A stretch of DNA of 64,000 nucleotides, taken from NCBI GenBank assembly GCA_026419785.1, contig JAODTK010000665.1, forward strand, positions 124,001 through 188,000, given 5' to 3'. Under the pieces are notes generated by a model. It was not told where the DNA came from and ran no database searches. It saw only the letters and a program-made list of their open reading frames with translations. Positions within the stretch are counted from its first letter, which is position 1, and every line of letters starts with the position of its first letter. Below are positions 33,547 to 45,601 of this stretch, in pieces. This stretch comes from Sclerodactyla briareus (lineage: Eukaryota; Echinodermata; Holothuroidea; Dendrochirotida; Sclerodactylidae). Made by a program: the position numbers and the translations under genes.

Positions 33547-35084
33547 ATGTAATGTACATCAATTCATTTTACAACATAAGTGAAGGTCATAATGTTGACA
33601 CAATGTCTTTTATAAGTTGGCCTTCCACTGGATTGTTTCACGGCTCATCAAATTCTACCCTGATCATGGAACCCAGCATGCACAATTCCTGAGAGCATAG
33701 TAACAATGTCCTACAGTACATGACTCCAATTAACCAAGAGAAGATGCTAATCAACTAGTGAAATGATTTTTCAACATTTGGATTTGACTAGCAAGCTGCT
33801 ATGCTAATCCTATTCATTATGCCCTGCCTAGCTATCTCATCTAGTATTCTGATTTGACTTGCCTTCTTGCATTACACTCTGGGTAAGATGCTAGGGGAGT
33901 AGATAATGAGGGGTAGCAGTACGTATGCAAAGGGGGCTTTGGGGGTCATAACCCACCCCCCCCCCCCTCGATCCTTGTGACGAATTAATTTTAACATGAA
34001 AAACTTCTTTCTCACTGTTTCAGTAGAGTTTTACATTTGTTTGTTTATCAAAGTTTGCAGCAGCATGTGTCAAGAGGTCCATGAATTGCATTAATGCTAA
34101 TGAGGAGGGTGAGTCTACGAAGTAGGGGCGCACTTCTCTTGGGGTCCTGACCTCCAACCCACTGGACAAATCCCTTGGTATGCCACTGAGGTTAGGCAAT
34201 CAGTATGTTGTGGGAAAGCTGTGAGTTCACCCTTTTCTTCACCTGCATAGTGAGAGGCCCTTCACTATTCTATGTACCAGTTGTAAGGTTGGCTACTATC
34301 TGGCAGTGCAACCATATCCATTCCTTGCAGGGCCTATATGTTCTTCAGGATGTATCTAGCCAAAATTTTAGTGCCGGCTAAAATTGACAGCCAATTGCAG
34401 TCAATGCACTAATCAAGTGACAATTATGGTATTTCAACTGTTGTTTTAAGGGGTTACAACTAGGATTTATTATCTCAGCGCTGGTTGGCAGGACCTATGA
34501 GTGCCAGTTGGTCAGGCCGAGTGCTGGCTTACATTAACCAGCACCGACCAGTGTAAGCTACATCCTTGATGCTCTTTTCCCCACCCAACAATCACTCAAT
34601 TAAAATAAAGACTACGTGGCACAGTAATGTTGCAAACCAGGTTTTTGAATGCCCTACTAGTCTTTCAGTCAGGACTTGTCTTGGTCTCGAATTGCTTGTA
34701 TCTCCATACTTGCAGTGTTACCCCAATGACTACGGCTTGATGCTTCCAGCCGTATCTGGTTTTGACTCGTTTTCTCCAGTGACTCGGGTTTTGACATTGC
34801 CCTTCATAATACTGCAAGTTCAAATTACATTTGAGCCTCAGGTTCGCAAGATCGAGAGACAGGATGTCATCTCCAAGAATTTGTTTACCAAAAATTGGAA
34901 TTCACTATCCTGTTTTTCAAATTTATCCATTTTACTTAAGCTATGCAGTGAATAAGAGCAGCACTTGTTTTTTTGTTGTACAAAATGCTGTCAGGTTCTA
35001 TCAGTTGGCCAACAAATTGCTCCAAAGGTCCCCCAGAGATTTCAAGTAGTTAAAGCTCCATCTGGTACTATTCATTATATCCTC

Positions 35085-35160
35085 GCGACATCGGAAGTGT
35101 CCGGGAATTATTATGGTTTTTGAGTGTGTAGCCGCCGCTCTCCCAGGCTCCGCCGCCGGA
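35085..35160 (+). repeat. Left-end fragment of repeat family A
   Basis: 'AAGTGTCCGGGAATTATTATG' (as two words), then GTTTTT-GAGTGTG and a GCC-rich stretch match 4,468-4,530. Only the left end is present. Confidence 0.65.
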
Positions 35161-35289
35161 AAACCGCCAGTACCTGTTGCCTTCCTCCCTGACGCTCAGC
35201 GATTGGAGCAGGGACAAACGAGGGGTGGGCATTTGCAAGTTGCCATCCGCGCGTGCCAAAGAGGCATTCCTTATTCCGTGTACCAGTCA

Positions 35290-35395
35290 AGGAATTCGCA
35301 GCTGACAATAGATTGCAGTATCTAGGTCTGCATCTTTATTGGGCTTTGAATAGTTTCGATCCTCTGCTTGGCAAGTATACCATAAAATAAAAAAA
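35290..35395 (+). mobile_element. SINE tail fragment
   Basis: 'GCAGCTGACAATAGATTGCAG', split here into two words, then 'TATCTAGGTCTGCATC' and 'GGCAAGTATACCATAAAAT' match the 3' half of the SINEs at 9.0 and 16.9 kb. Confidence 0.7.
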
Positions 35396-35438
35396 TATAT
35401 ATAAAAAGCAACTTGTTTCAATCCATTTTCTCTGCTAG

Positions 35439-35561
35439 GTTGGAACCAACACAAAGTGCAATACTACCAGAACTGGTGGAACTCAGCAATGACGAAGAGA
35501 GCTGCGTGAGGCTGTCAGCGCTGGAAAACTATCGTGAACCTCCTAAGCCTCCTTGATGATG
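35439..35561 (+). CDS. PPP4R4: PPP4R4-like exon e, with one extra base
   Basis: The acceptor is CTGCTAG and the donor GTAGGT. The exon enters in phase 2 and leaves in phase 1. It encodes LEPTQSAILPELVELSNDEE, then SCVRLSALE, and after a frame change TIVNLLSLLDD. The vertebrate protein has VLPELIELSRDE, SSVRLAAFETLVNLLDIFD at the same place, so the exon is a HEAT repeat with the DxxxxVR signature. The frame changes inside an AAAA run at 35,524-35,527, where one A too many is present. Read literally, the frame reaches a TGA at 35,554. A homopolymer overcall in the assembly is the simplest cause. Confidence 0.93.
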
Positions 35562-38500
35562 GTAGGTCACCCATCACAGCATATCTGAGAATTCGAATGT
35601 CTGGTTGCACCTTCCATGATTAACCTAATGTGCCATACCAAGTCAATCTATATTTATTGTCCCTCCTGGAGTGAAGTTGCTTCCCATCTCCCTATTTTCT
35701 CAGAAGTGAGGATTGTCCCGGCCTATTTGTTTAAATGCTCCACTTTTTTAGATTTTTCCTGCGTTTTGCTTTGGCAAAGAACATAAAGTCTTGGAACCTA
35801 GTGAATGAATAAATTTGGTTTGATGATAAATTAGCAAAGTGTAATCCAGGGATACAGAGAATTTTTTTTCACTTGCCGTTCCTGAACTTACAGCTGCATC
35901 CCCTTGTGGTTATTCTTTCCTAACCTACCTGTGAATGGTAAGTTAGATCTTTTAAAAAATCAAACCATAATTGTTTAGGGACTCCCATTAGACCTAGTAG
36001 GTCATTTCAAAGTCAAATACAGGTCAGATAAACATGATTTAATGTGCTGTCTCTGAAAGAGGTCCACAAAAGTAATTTCTGTGGGGATATATACGGTGGG
36101 TGTACCGCACACAAAAACTACCCATGCCAGTTTTGGAGTGGTCCCTGGTCCCCAAGTCCCAGATTAAATGATCATAGTTAAGGAAAAAGCTCCGTCGTTT
36201 CACTTGGCTGGCTACTGTGCCAAACTATTGGGGCTAAGCCCCTGGCCCACCACTACTAATTGTGAATTTTCCTAATCACACTGCTAGAATTTGTAACCTG
36301 AGCACCCAGCAGAGAGAAGTGTTGGTAGGTCTAAGACAGTTACCTGAATTATATTAGGGTGGTAGAATTATATGTTATACTGGCATTACGGCACATAATG
36401 ACTGTTTCTCTCATAGCTTTCAAGTAGCACAAAAAGCATTGAGTATGCTTCTGTCATGTCAGTGACCCAGTAACACTGAAGCTCATTAATGGCTGACATA
36501 ATATTAAGTGCATTTCACTGTGGTTTATGGCTTTACCTGTGAATATCGCAATTCTTACCCATGATAACATGCTTTGGTGGTGGGTTAGCAAGATCTTCAT
36601 GATTCAATTTCAATAATGCTTCATTGCAATTTGCTGTATTGTCTTGCCCAAGCTTTGTTCAAGAGATAACTACTATGATCTAATTGTATTATGAAAATGT
36701 GGATGCCTTGAAATTTTACATTCCTACAGATAAGTTCCCTTTGTGAAGATTTGTATGTATTTTATATACTGATGACACGGGACAAATGTTTTCACTTTCG
36801 ACTGATAAACTTTTTTTCCATTTCTACTTTTTTTCTCAAGTGGAATACTTCCCAACAGGTATAGAATAAGTTATCAACACCTGCCATTGGTCACCTGCTT
36901 TATGTATTTTATATATATCCCACTTTCATTGCAAAAGTATTCTCCGTCCTCGTAGAAGACCATTTGTCACTCTTTGTGTGGCCACCCGATTGTTGGTGCA
37001 TCATTTTCATATTCCATTGATGGTTTTTGCCCAAATCACACAATGGTCAGGCTGCACCACTGCAGATGTTATTTGGTTTTATTGTTTAGTTACATCGGTT
37101 CTCTTTGCTATTTGGGTAAACATTTTGTTTGCCTAGCTTAAATATGATCATTGTGGGGGTTTTCACACATTACAGACTTCCCATAAAATATCCCCACCCA
37201 TCCTTAACGCATTCTCATTGTCACAGGCTACAATTAGTCACTCAAAATGTTTCCACAAATATGTGAATTTGTGATCATAGTTGAGATGGGGAACCCACTT
37301 TAAAATCACATGTTTTCCATGTGAGAGTGTTGAGAAGGAGGCTGATAGTATACAAGGTTTACATTTTGCTATATTCTGGCATCAGGCACTAATGAATACC
37401 AAGCATTTCTGATCCCTGACTGGAAATATTTGTGTTGATTTTATTATTTTTTTCCACTTGGGCACATTCCATCTTGCGTCTGAAAAAAATAAAAACATGG
37501 GCATACAACACATTATGCATTTCTGCGGTACTTAAATACCATCTTTTTACACATGTTTTGTTCATAGGCTGTCCAATATGTGTATATATATTTCTTCTTT
37601 GGAGAATCACTCGCATAAGTATCCAATCATACATCCCACCAGTTCGGATTCTAGGGACATGTTACAAATTTGCCTTGCCTTGTTGAGCTATTTCAGTTTA
37701 TGTGGAGGAATTGATGTTGTCCAGAGAATGGGATGGGGAGGGGGTGGAGGGGCTGTTCGAAGGCTATTGTTGACCCTGTATAGTAAAAGCTGTCTTATCG
37801 CACCTTTGCAACAGAAAGACCAAAGGTGGGATTCACAAAGAAATGAATGAGATCTCGAACAACTTTGTAAGCTTTTCTTCAGAAAATATGGATATCAACC
37901 ACCCTACCAGTCATTACTAGCTTTTTGCTCACACCGTTTACCTGACGATATTAATGTTGTTCCTATGGATCCATCATGTGTGTTCTTGTTTTGCTGTGCC
38001 ACTGCCTAGCTGTTGCTCTGTGTCCATGTGTATTATCACTGTGTTTCCTGTTATAATTTGAAATGATAATTTGACACTCAATATTGTAGAGTGTTGACAG
38101 AAATTCGGTTCATGTTTTAGATTGATTGAGATTGGGTTTGCTGGCTTAGCAGAGCTCATGAACTTGAAAGAGTGAGTTTAAATCCTGCAAAAGGATAGAT
38201 TTAATAGCTACGTTTCCAGTGCGTTCATCTCCCTTCTCACCTTCTTCACGCAAATGGTTAAATGATTCTTGTGTTGCTCAAGAGGTGAGTCATCGTCACC
38301 ATTATTTTTCCCCCTCTGTGTACATTTGTGGGATTTTGGGAAGACAGTACATAATCAGCCAGTCCATGCGTCAGTCATGTAGTTGAGCCAATGCTCCAAG
38401 TGAATGGAACTCATGATTCAACTTTCAACTGACACCATGGCCCTAGCTGAAGTGCCCCCCCCCCTCCCTCAAGAAAAGAACAAATAACATGTGGGATATG

Positions 38501-40573
38501 GACAAAAATGGGGGGGTGGCCATATTTTTCGGAAGAACATTCGGGACAAAAATTTCTGGAAAAAAAAAAAAAAATCTAGCTGGATTGTGGAGAAAAAAAT
38601 TGGCTGGTCTATATTTGATCATGTAATCAAAAGAGTATTAGGAGAATCAACACATGAGTGACTTGTCAGCAATGGTGTGGGGTTTATAGTTAAAGTGATG
38701 GTCATTCACAAATGGTTGAGTAGTTTACCTTGAGAGGTAAGTTACTATGACCCTTTAAACCTGTGTACATTAGTGCACGTTCATAATTGGAGCACACAAT
38801 CTGTTAGTTATGAAGTGCCAGTCAGGGTCCATAAGTTAGAGAACCGAGTGAACTCTAGATCCCATATACACGATCGAACACTTGATTGAACTGAAACACT
38901 CTCCTACCCCAAATAAATCAGCATGAGACTAATTTCCTGGAATTATCACCAACTTCTTGTCAGTATTTATCAGTATTATATGTCAGTATTTGGAAATGTA
39001 ATTAAGGATCAATTATTAATCTTTTATTACATTTCCAAATACTGACATTCAATCCTGCCTATTGTACCCACCTTGAGTTACCTCGGGATGAACCAGTTCG
39101 TTGTTGGACTGCATTGATCATGTTAATTCAAGTGGGACAGAGAATATGCAAGGGTGACCCACAACACCTCTGTTTTACTGTGACTATGTGACTGACGATA
39201 GCCATGCCAATCTTGGGTATGTTCGAAGATGAATTATAGGACTGCATCCTTGCCACTATTATAGCAACCATTTTGTGATTAATCTGACAATGATTTTGTA
39301 CAGTAACTTTCCATTTTGAGACAAGCGATCATCATTTATTCATTTTTGCTCAAATATTGGTAATCAAATACAGATTTCCTTAATTCTATTAGCCTCATTC
39401 ACACTGTGTCATCATAGAACCTGTGCAAGCTTGTGTAAAAGGAATCATGTCCTAATTATATTTTTATCTGACTCATAGTGATAACAATAATGAAACTTAT
39501 ATTATCACACAATGACCAAATAAGGTCAATGGGTGGATTAATTGCCCAAAAATATTTAATCTGAACCATACAAGATTTGTGCTTTAATACAGAAAATCAG
39601 TGGGTGCAAATGGCAAATTTGGATAATCCTGTGGAATAATCGACGATGGTCAAATTGTGTTGAGCGTTAACATAACAATTTTTATTTAGGAATAGGTTGT
39701 TCATAGCATTTTCAAAATTTAATATTACAACCCACCATACACTGCTACTGTATGCTGTCAAAACATTTTTATGCCTCATGCTTCTAAGAACTTTTAAATT
39801 GTCCTCATACTTTCTGAATACATTGTGGTCAGCTTTCATTGGACGACTGTTCCTCTTGGAAACTCACTTAGAATAAGGTAAATACCAGAATCCTGGCCTT
39901 GTTTGACTCTCACTGTTCCCCATGGCATCCTAATTTCCCCATCCCACCATATCCCCCCCCCCCCTCCAGTATAAGCCAAAGATTCTCCAGTGATTTTGTT
40001 TGTTTGTGCCCCTAAATGTGATTTCTTTCATTGCTATATTTTTTATTGCACATACCGATGTTTATCTATGTGTAGCAAATTTCAGTTTTGTTTGTAGCGA
40101 GTATGTAGAAAAACAGTCCTAATTGGCCTACAGGGTTCAAACTTTTATGACTTTCGTTGATTCTTTTGAAATGGTGCCCTCGTCCATCCATTTATTCTTT
40201 CCACATACCACTCGATTGAATCACGTCCCATATGAAGTTGAGTTCATTTGGTATATATTCGCAAGCATCAGGTTTCCTGCCCACAGCATGTGTGCTTTGT
40301 ATTTGAAATATCTTAGTACTGAGGTAAACTAAGAGGTTATGCACAATGTGATCATTTAATCTTCCAAAAATTTGCCCTGCCTACATGTGATTTAAATTTT
40401 TCTCACTTTTTCTCAGCCTAAGTACATGATACTCGATGGTCTGAGTCGATTTCTCTGCCAGGTTGTTGTACAAAATATTGCCATCATTCTTTCCGATTGT
40501 GAAAACTTTTCACATTGACAATATGACTCCCATTGATAATAAATAACATTTTTTGTTCTCTTTTTTTTGACAG
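35562..40573 (+). other. PPP4R4: Intron e-f (5.0 kb)
   Basis: This is mostly plain AT-rich intron with no coding similarity that I can name. It contains a C run near 38,456-38,464, an A run at about 38,562-38,575 and a perfect inverted repeat at 38,981-39,047. No tandem array was seen. Confidence 0.75.
38981..39047. repeat. Perfect 22-bp inverted repeat with 23-nt loop
   Basis: Arms 38,981-39,002 and 39,026-39,047 are exact reverse complements (TGTCAGTATTTGG at the left arm start). Two imperfect extra copies of GTCAGTATT lie just upstream (38,959 and 38,970). It would fold as a long AT-rich hairpin on either strand. Confidence 0.95.
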
Positions 40574-40695
40574 AAACATGCAACCACACAATCATTCCTC
40601 TAGTTTGTAAATATTGTGATAATGCCAGCAGACACAAGATGTCACTCTTCCATCCATTGCCAAACAGTTTGGGAGGCTGTGCCATGGTCTCTCTG
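40574..40695 (+). CDS. PPP4R4: PPP4R4-like exon f, with one missing base
   Basis: The acceptor is a long T tract ending in GACAG and the donor is GTAAGT. Phase is 1 at both ends once the break is allowed for. The first half reads ETCNHTIIPLVCKYCDNAS. The second half, in another frame, reads TQDVTLPSIAKQFGRLCHGL. The vertebrate protein has TILPLVKSFCEK, then SLSFHLGKLCHGL in the same order. One base is missing near 40,629, between the AGC and ACA codons. Without the correction the frame stays open to the exon end but reads unrelated residues. LCHGL is a strong family landmark. Confidence 0.92.
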
Positions 40696-42386
40696 GTAAG
40701 TAGTATTTTATGGAGTGGGGAAATCTATGGGCATTGAAGTCATCGTCAAAAGCGGGTCATACAAATATAATATAATATGAAGCACCTCTCAGTCACTTAG
40801 ATGGCCTATAATTTTATTAAGTTCCATTCAGCCTTTATTTCATGTCCTCCTTTCCAGCCATGAAGCAACCCATACTGTAGTTATCAATTGTTTTGACTGA
40901 TATAAAAACTACAATTGAATTTTTCCTTTATTTGCTGAAACGATAGTATTAGGTCAAAATTTGTAATTTCGTGGAATAGGTCCCTGTGGCGAGACGAATA
41001 TTTCGTTACGGCCGCCAGCATTTTTTTTTAATCAGCGAACTGTTCACCAGTTCTCCAAAATAGAAATGATTTAAGTGCTGACTGAAGTGCTTCTGGTAGA
41101 ACCATGCATTCTTTACAATTTTCTTGTGCTTATTTTCTCGTTATTGCAAAGGCTGAATGAGCTTTAAAAACAACAAACAACTAGTTGCCATCTATTCCTA
41201 TTTTTCCCCTTCATAATCCAAGTAAAATGACACATCCCAGAGTCATCCTGTGAACTGAACATCTAGGGAGAGTGATGCACATGTGGGTCACTTTGAATTT
41301 GACAAAGACACACACCTGACTGACCATGACCCACGCTTGACTGACCATGCCAGGGTATTAAGGTTTGACACATGCTCTTGACAAGTGCACAAAATTGAAC
41401 AAGATCCACTTTCATGATACATTGCCAGAAACATTCTCCACACAGTAGAGGCAACCCCGAGCAGCTGTCCTCCATGTGACAAATGCAAATGTCTCCATTA
41501 CTGCTGAGGTGTGAACTCACAAGATCAAGTTTCATTCACAACTCCTGGGATATGCAGGAGAGATGGCAATGGTGACAACAGTCTTGACACCTAAGACACA
41601 TGAGGACAGGTGTGACTCTATCAGATGAGGGGATGTAGGCACAGTTTTATGCAATACATTGCATCCTTGATATTGCTGCTGAAAGATGTTTGTCAAAATG
41701 TCATCATGTAGCATCCTACTGGCCTTTGATGCCTAATAGTCGAGTGGGGGCCCATCATGTAGCATCCTACTGGCAGTAGATAGTTCACAGTATCTATTCT
41801 TGGTCTTCATTCTATGGTTCCGCTGTAATGCAGTGGAGTTCCTGGGGTTACTGAGATTTGTTACGGGATATTTGCAATAAGTCTCGTTTGTCAGCTGTGA
41901 ACAGTCACGTTGAACTTAAACTTCTGCTCATACAGGTTCTGAGAAAGTGGTCAGGTCCTGCAGTTCACTGATAGTCATTTCAGATGGGGATTGTAAATTG
42001 GTGGTCCCGGAGCAGGTTTGGATTGGTAACACCCCTGCCTCGATGTCAACTGAGCACTCAAAAAAAGGAGTTATCACTAGTGCTCATAATGATCAATACG
42101 GCCAGGGTTCCTAGATGAGCCCTTATTGGCTTCCTGAACCCAGTCAAATCCAGTCAAATTAAATCAAATAACTACATAAGCAGAGTGCCACTGATTTTGA
42201 GACACTTGGTGGCTTGTGCAGTGCATCATGCTCAAAGGCAATTGGTCTCCATATACACATACAAATAGGCCAAAACTAGTTTTGGCTAAATCCTGTAACT
42301 TGGTAGGTCAAGATATTTTCTATTAATGTGGAAGTTCTGCAGAATGACACCATTCACAGATGTTACACATATTCTTGCTTCTGCAG
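40696..42386 (+). other. PPP4R4: Intron f-g (1.7 kb)
   Basis: No gene is recognised. A 22-bp perfect direct repeat occurs at 41,702-41,723 and 41,753-41,774. A doubled CTGACTGACCATG-type motif lies near 41,315-41,350. The rest is unremarkable. Confidence 0.75.
41702..41774 (+). repeat. 22-bp perfect direct repeat
   Basis: 41,702-41,723 recurs exactly at 41,753-41,774 (CATCATGTAGCATCCTAC and so on) with 29 bp between. It may be a local duplication or the footprint of a short insertion. Confidence 0.9.
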
Positions 42387-42484
42387 TCAACCTGACAGAA
42401 GAGCAGAAGATCTGGTCTTTGAACTACTACCGGGACCTCTGTGTGTTTGGGCTGACCGACAAACCATCTCAGGAGGATGCTCTG
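42387..42484 (+). CDS. PPP4R4: PPP4R4-like exon g
   Basis: This 98-bp exon lies between a CTTCTGCAG acceptor and a GTGAGT donor. It enters in phase 1 and leaves in phase 0, with no frame break. It encodes VNLTEEQKIWSLNYYRDLCV, then FGLTDKPSQEDAL. It matches the vertebrate segment IFTPDQHLRFLEFYKKLC, then LGL. The hydrophilic end (DKPSQED) corresponds to a poorly conserved linker in vertebrates. The next recognised exon (55,927) needs an entry phase that does not fit phase 0, so either a small exon is missed or the sequence has an indel. Confidence 0.93.
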
Positions 42485-43088
42485 GTGAGTCTATATAGCT
42501 ATCAAAACTGGGGCTAATCCAGGAGTATGTCAGCCTCACCTATGGGCAGTCATGTTGTTGGGTCTGCTGGGCCATTGCCCGTCTATTGTCAATTAGTCTT
42601 CTTGGTTGGTTTATTAATCCTTCTATGAGGGGAAGGGTGGTTCCAAAATGTGTTTTTTCATTTTTTGGGCAGGCAAGTCCAAATGCCCAACCAAGATCAG
42701 GAATTCTATTTCTCATAATCTACTTACCTTGCCTACTGGACCTTACCCCCAACCCATACCTGGTATTAGAAGTGTACAACCTGCCGTGTACACTTATAAT
42801 TTCATTTAGATTTCTTTGAGTCAGTGAGCATTAGTGAAACATGATCAAGTTGTCAAAGTAGATGTCTTGGCTGCTGTTTCTGAAAATAATGCAATAATTC
42901 CTGACAAGTAAAAACATAATTGAACCATTATACTGTCTTGTCGGGTTGACCATTCAAGTGTACTTCTTCCATGAGTACCATTGGTCGATAGTAGCTGTAT
43001 ACTGTGAGACACATAGTCTCCTCTATCATCATCACTGACAACGATTGCAGACATTACAAGTCAGGTGAATTTTCTTCTCTTCTGAAAG

Positions 43089-43142
43089 CTCCGACTTCCA
43101 GCAGCTCTCATGTCTAGAGAGAGTCATGATGCGACTGAAGAG
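43089..43142 (+). CDS. Possible small linker exon (tentative)
   Basis: This 54-bp interval has a T/C-rich acceptor ending in GAAAG and a GTATGA donor. It is open in phase 0, reading LRLPAALMSRESHDATEE. It follows exon g by 600 bp, also in phase 0, and falls where the vertebrate protein has a variable hydrophilic linker. Nothing in the peptide is recognisable, so it rests only on splice signals and phase. It may be intron. Confidence 0.25.
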
Positions 43143-45202
43143 GTATGATCAGTGTTAACCGTGTGCTTGCAGTGAACGTAACAATGTTGTTACCACTTGT
43201 AGTTCCCACAGTGCTCTTATTTTTCTTCCTATATTTCCAAGCCTCTCAGCCTCCATTTCATAGAAAAATTGTAGTCAGAATATTGGTAGACAACCGTAGA
43301 GTACAACCGTCATGTCGACATGACTTGACGTTCGGTACTTTCCATTCCTTGAACTAAGGAGTCCTACCCTCAGACCAAGTTTTAGTATACACAAGTGTGT
43401 AAATCGGACACATTCGCTGTTGCAAAATACACCTTGTGAGGTCATGGGAGGCACCCTGGTGTCCTTTGTAAAACGAAGTATTGCAGGGACTGTGCTCTTG
43501 CAAATCTCTATCTATGGTTGGGATCTAAATAGAATAATCTCATTCATATCTTCGTGAATATCACTTCTTCTGTTATCAGGGTCCAGTATAATAGCCACAA
43601 CTGTGTATATTTAGGGATTGGACTAATACAGCGTAAATCATGTTTGTTAGTGTTTCACTGTTTTTTAAATGTTTCCTGGCAGTCATGCAAATATTCAATT
43701 TCCGAATATAAAATGTAAAAAAAGATCCCCAAAAATCAATGGAAAACAGTTGCAGGATACCTTCTATTATGAACCGTCAGGAGTCAGCTCACTGCCATAA
43801 TACAGCCTTCTAGTATATGGTCGAAAAATATAGCATAATTGAGTAAATAATAAAGTCCCAAATTGTATCTATTCAGTGAGCGAACAAGGTGGTCCCTGAA
43901 TATCGTGAACAGCCATGTCTGTACACATGTGTCCATTGCACAATGATATATTGCCTGATGGGCACTGTGGCTAGCCATGTGGCCATGACAGCTTTTACCA
44001 GATGAATATGCTGTCAAGCGGGGCAGCCTGTGAAGTGCTAGTGCTGTATGTTGCATTTTCTGTGAATGAAAAAAAATGCATTTGGAGGTGCATTTTTTAA
44101 AAAAATTGTGCTGCATTTTGGGCTTTCAAATGCACTTTGTCCCCATGCCTTTTATAGTCCCTAAACTTGCTGTCTTCACATCATTTCCCCGGACATCATC
44201 ATTTCCTTCACATATTTAAGAGAGGTCAATGAAGCAATATGCTAAAATCTCCAAATATGGGGTGTGCCCTGTGTTCACCTGTATAACATGACCTTTAGTC
44301 TTGAATGATATTGAAAGGTAAAAGCATGGATTCCAATGGGTTTTTAGGTATGGCAGTATTGAGTAAATTAGGCATTATTGAGATGTGTGTCCATTAATAG
44401 ACTTATGTTGCTCTCCATATGGCTCTCATTGTCTCGCTAGCCTGATAAACCAAATGTTTCCCTTTAATGTAGTACATGTAGTCTCCCACATCTAATAAAA
44501 AACAACAGTGCCGCGAGGACTCACTAGGAATCATGTGCTGAGGTATACCTCTGCTACCCTGTCCCTCCCTTACTTTCCTACTATTCTAGTACCCTGCTAT
44601 GTGAAATAGATTAAACTAAATGCCAAACTGAATACTACCCCACAATAAAAAAATATAAATGAAAAACTTGTCTACTGTTCTTTACAAACCCCCCCCCCTC
44701 ATGATGTCACAATTGTGGTGTGTGAATTAAATGGATTGTATTGGCATGTACAAACTTGTTGTGAAACTCTGACATGTTTCTACCACTACATCTCTTCACA
44801 TCAACCAATGCTTCTGCTCATTTATTAATTGGATGACACTCAGTGGCATCACATTTCACTCACCTACTACACTTATCTAAACTGAGAAAGACAAATGCCT
44901 CATAGAGATTTCTTCTGTCCTCCTTTTGGTTTGATGTGATCTTTAAGATATCTTCATAGATAACTATCTCCACTTCTTTATTTGATGCAAGTATCCACTA
45001 GTTCTTATACTTTGTTCTAATACTGTGTTCACCTTTTACTATACTAAAGTTCACTTCACCATGTCGTCTAACATAGTCATTCTGTATCCTTGGATAGACA
45101 TCATTTTTGTCCATAGTCCATACAGCACAGTTTCATTACATTCCAGGGTAGATTGATATTTCCTCCTCAAAAATCTTAGGTAAATGCTTAGATTCTAGTG
45201 AT

Positions 45203-45356
45203 CCGTGTTGTAGTCGAGACCGACACATCCGAGACCGAGACCGAGATCGAGACCAGAGGGTGTTGAGACCGAGATCGAGACTGAGACCAGGAGCACAACT
45301 TTGAGACCGAGACCGAGACCAGCAAGGTCCGCGACCGAGACCGAGACCGAGACCGA
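45203..45356 (+). repeat. GAGACC-rich block 1
   Basis: Many GAGACC and GAGATC hexamers follow 'TGTTGTAGTCGAGACC'. It shares the longer phrase 'AGGGTGTTGAGACCGAGATC' with block 2 at 47.3 kb, so the two are related beyond the simple hexamer. Confidence 0.9.
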
Positions 45357-45580
45357 ATGTATATAGGTGTATAGGGCAACAATTCGAAGTCCCGAACTGT
45401 ATTGTAGCCTATTTACACGCACATGCTCTATTTTTGACATGATAGACAACCTCTGCTCATTGATACATTGCTTTTTCTATGATCCACAATCGACAAGGAA
45501 TAGGTTCTAACAACTGATCCTAAATCAGGGGTAGTGTCATGTGAACATGCACATTTGCCGCCCATGCCCAACCCCATTAG

Positions 45581-45601
45581 CCCCCCCCCCCCCCCCCCCC
45601 C
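45581..45601 (+). repeat. 21-base C run
   Basis: This is the longest C homopolymer in the window; six more C follow after one T. Many C or G runs of 8-14 occur elsewhere (for example 7,741, 13,673, 16,443, 17,193, 53,230 and 55,189). Confidence 0.85.

Larger units (their letters stand above)
33001..35438 (+). other. PPP4R4: Intron d-e (2.4 kb)
   Basis: It begins with G tracts right after the donor, then carries a tRNA-derived SINE at 33,147-33,546. A short piece of the family A left end lies at 35,085-35,160 and a SINE tail at 35,290-35,395. 33,550-35,080 has no recognised feature apart from a C run near 33,955-33,967. Confidence 0.8.

Noticed and set aside
34566..34955. 129-codon plus-strand open frame in intron d-e
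   Set aside because: No recognisable motif, no exon borders in phase with the gene, and an intron-like composition. A length near 130 codons is expected by chance in 64 kb.
45188..45449. Arg/Ser-rich minus-strand frames, which could suggest an SR protein
   Set aside because: They are translations of the GAGACC repeat. All frames over the block are low-complexity.
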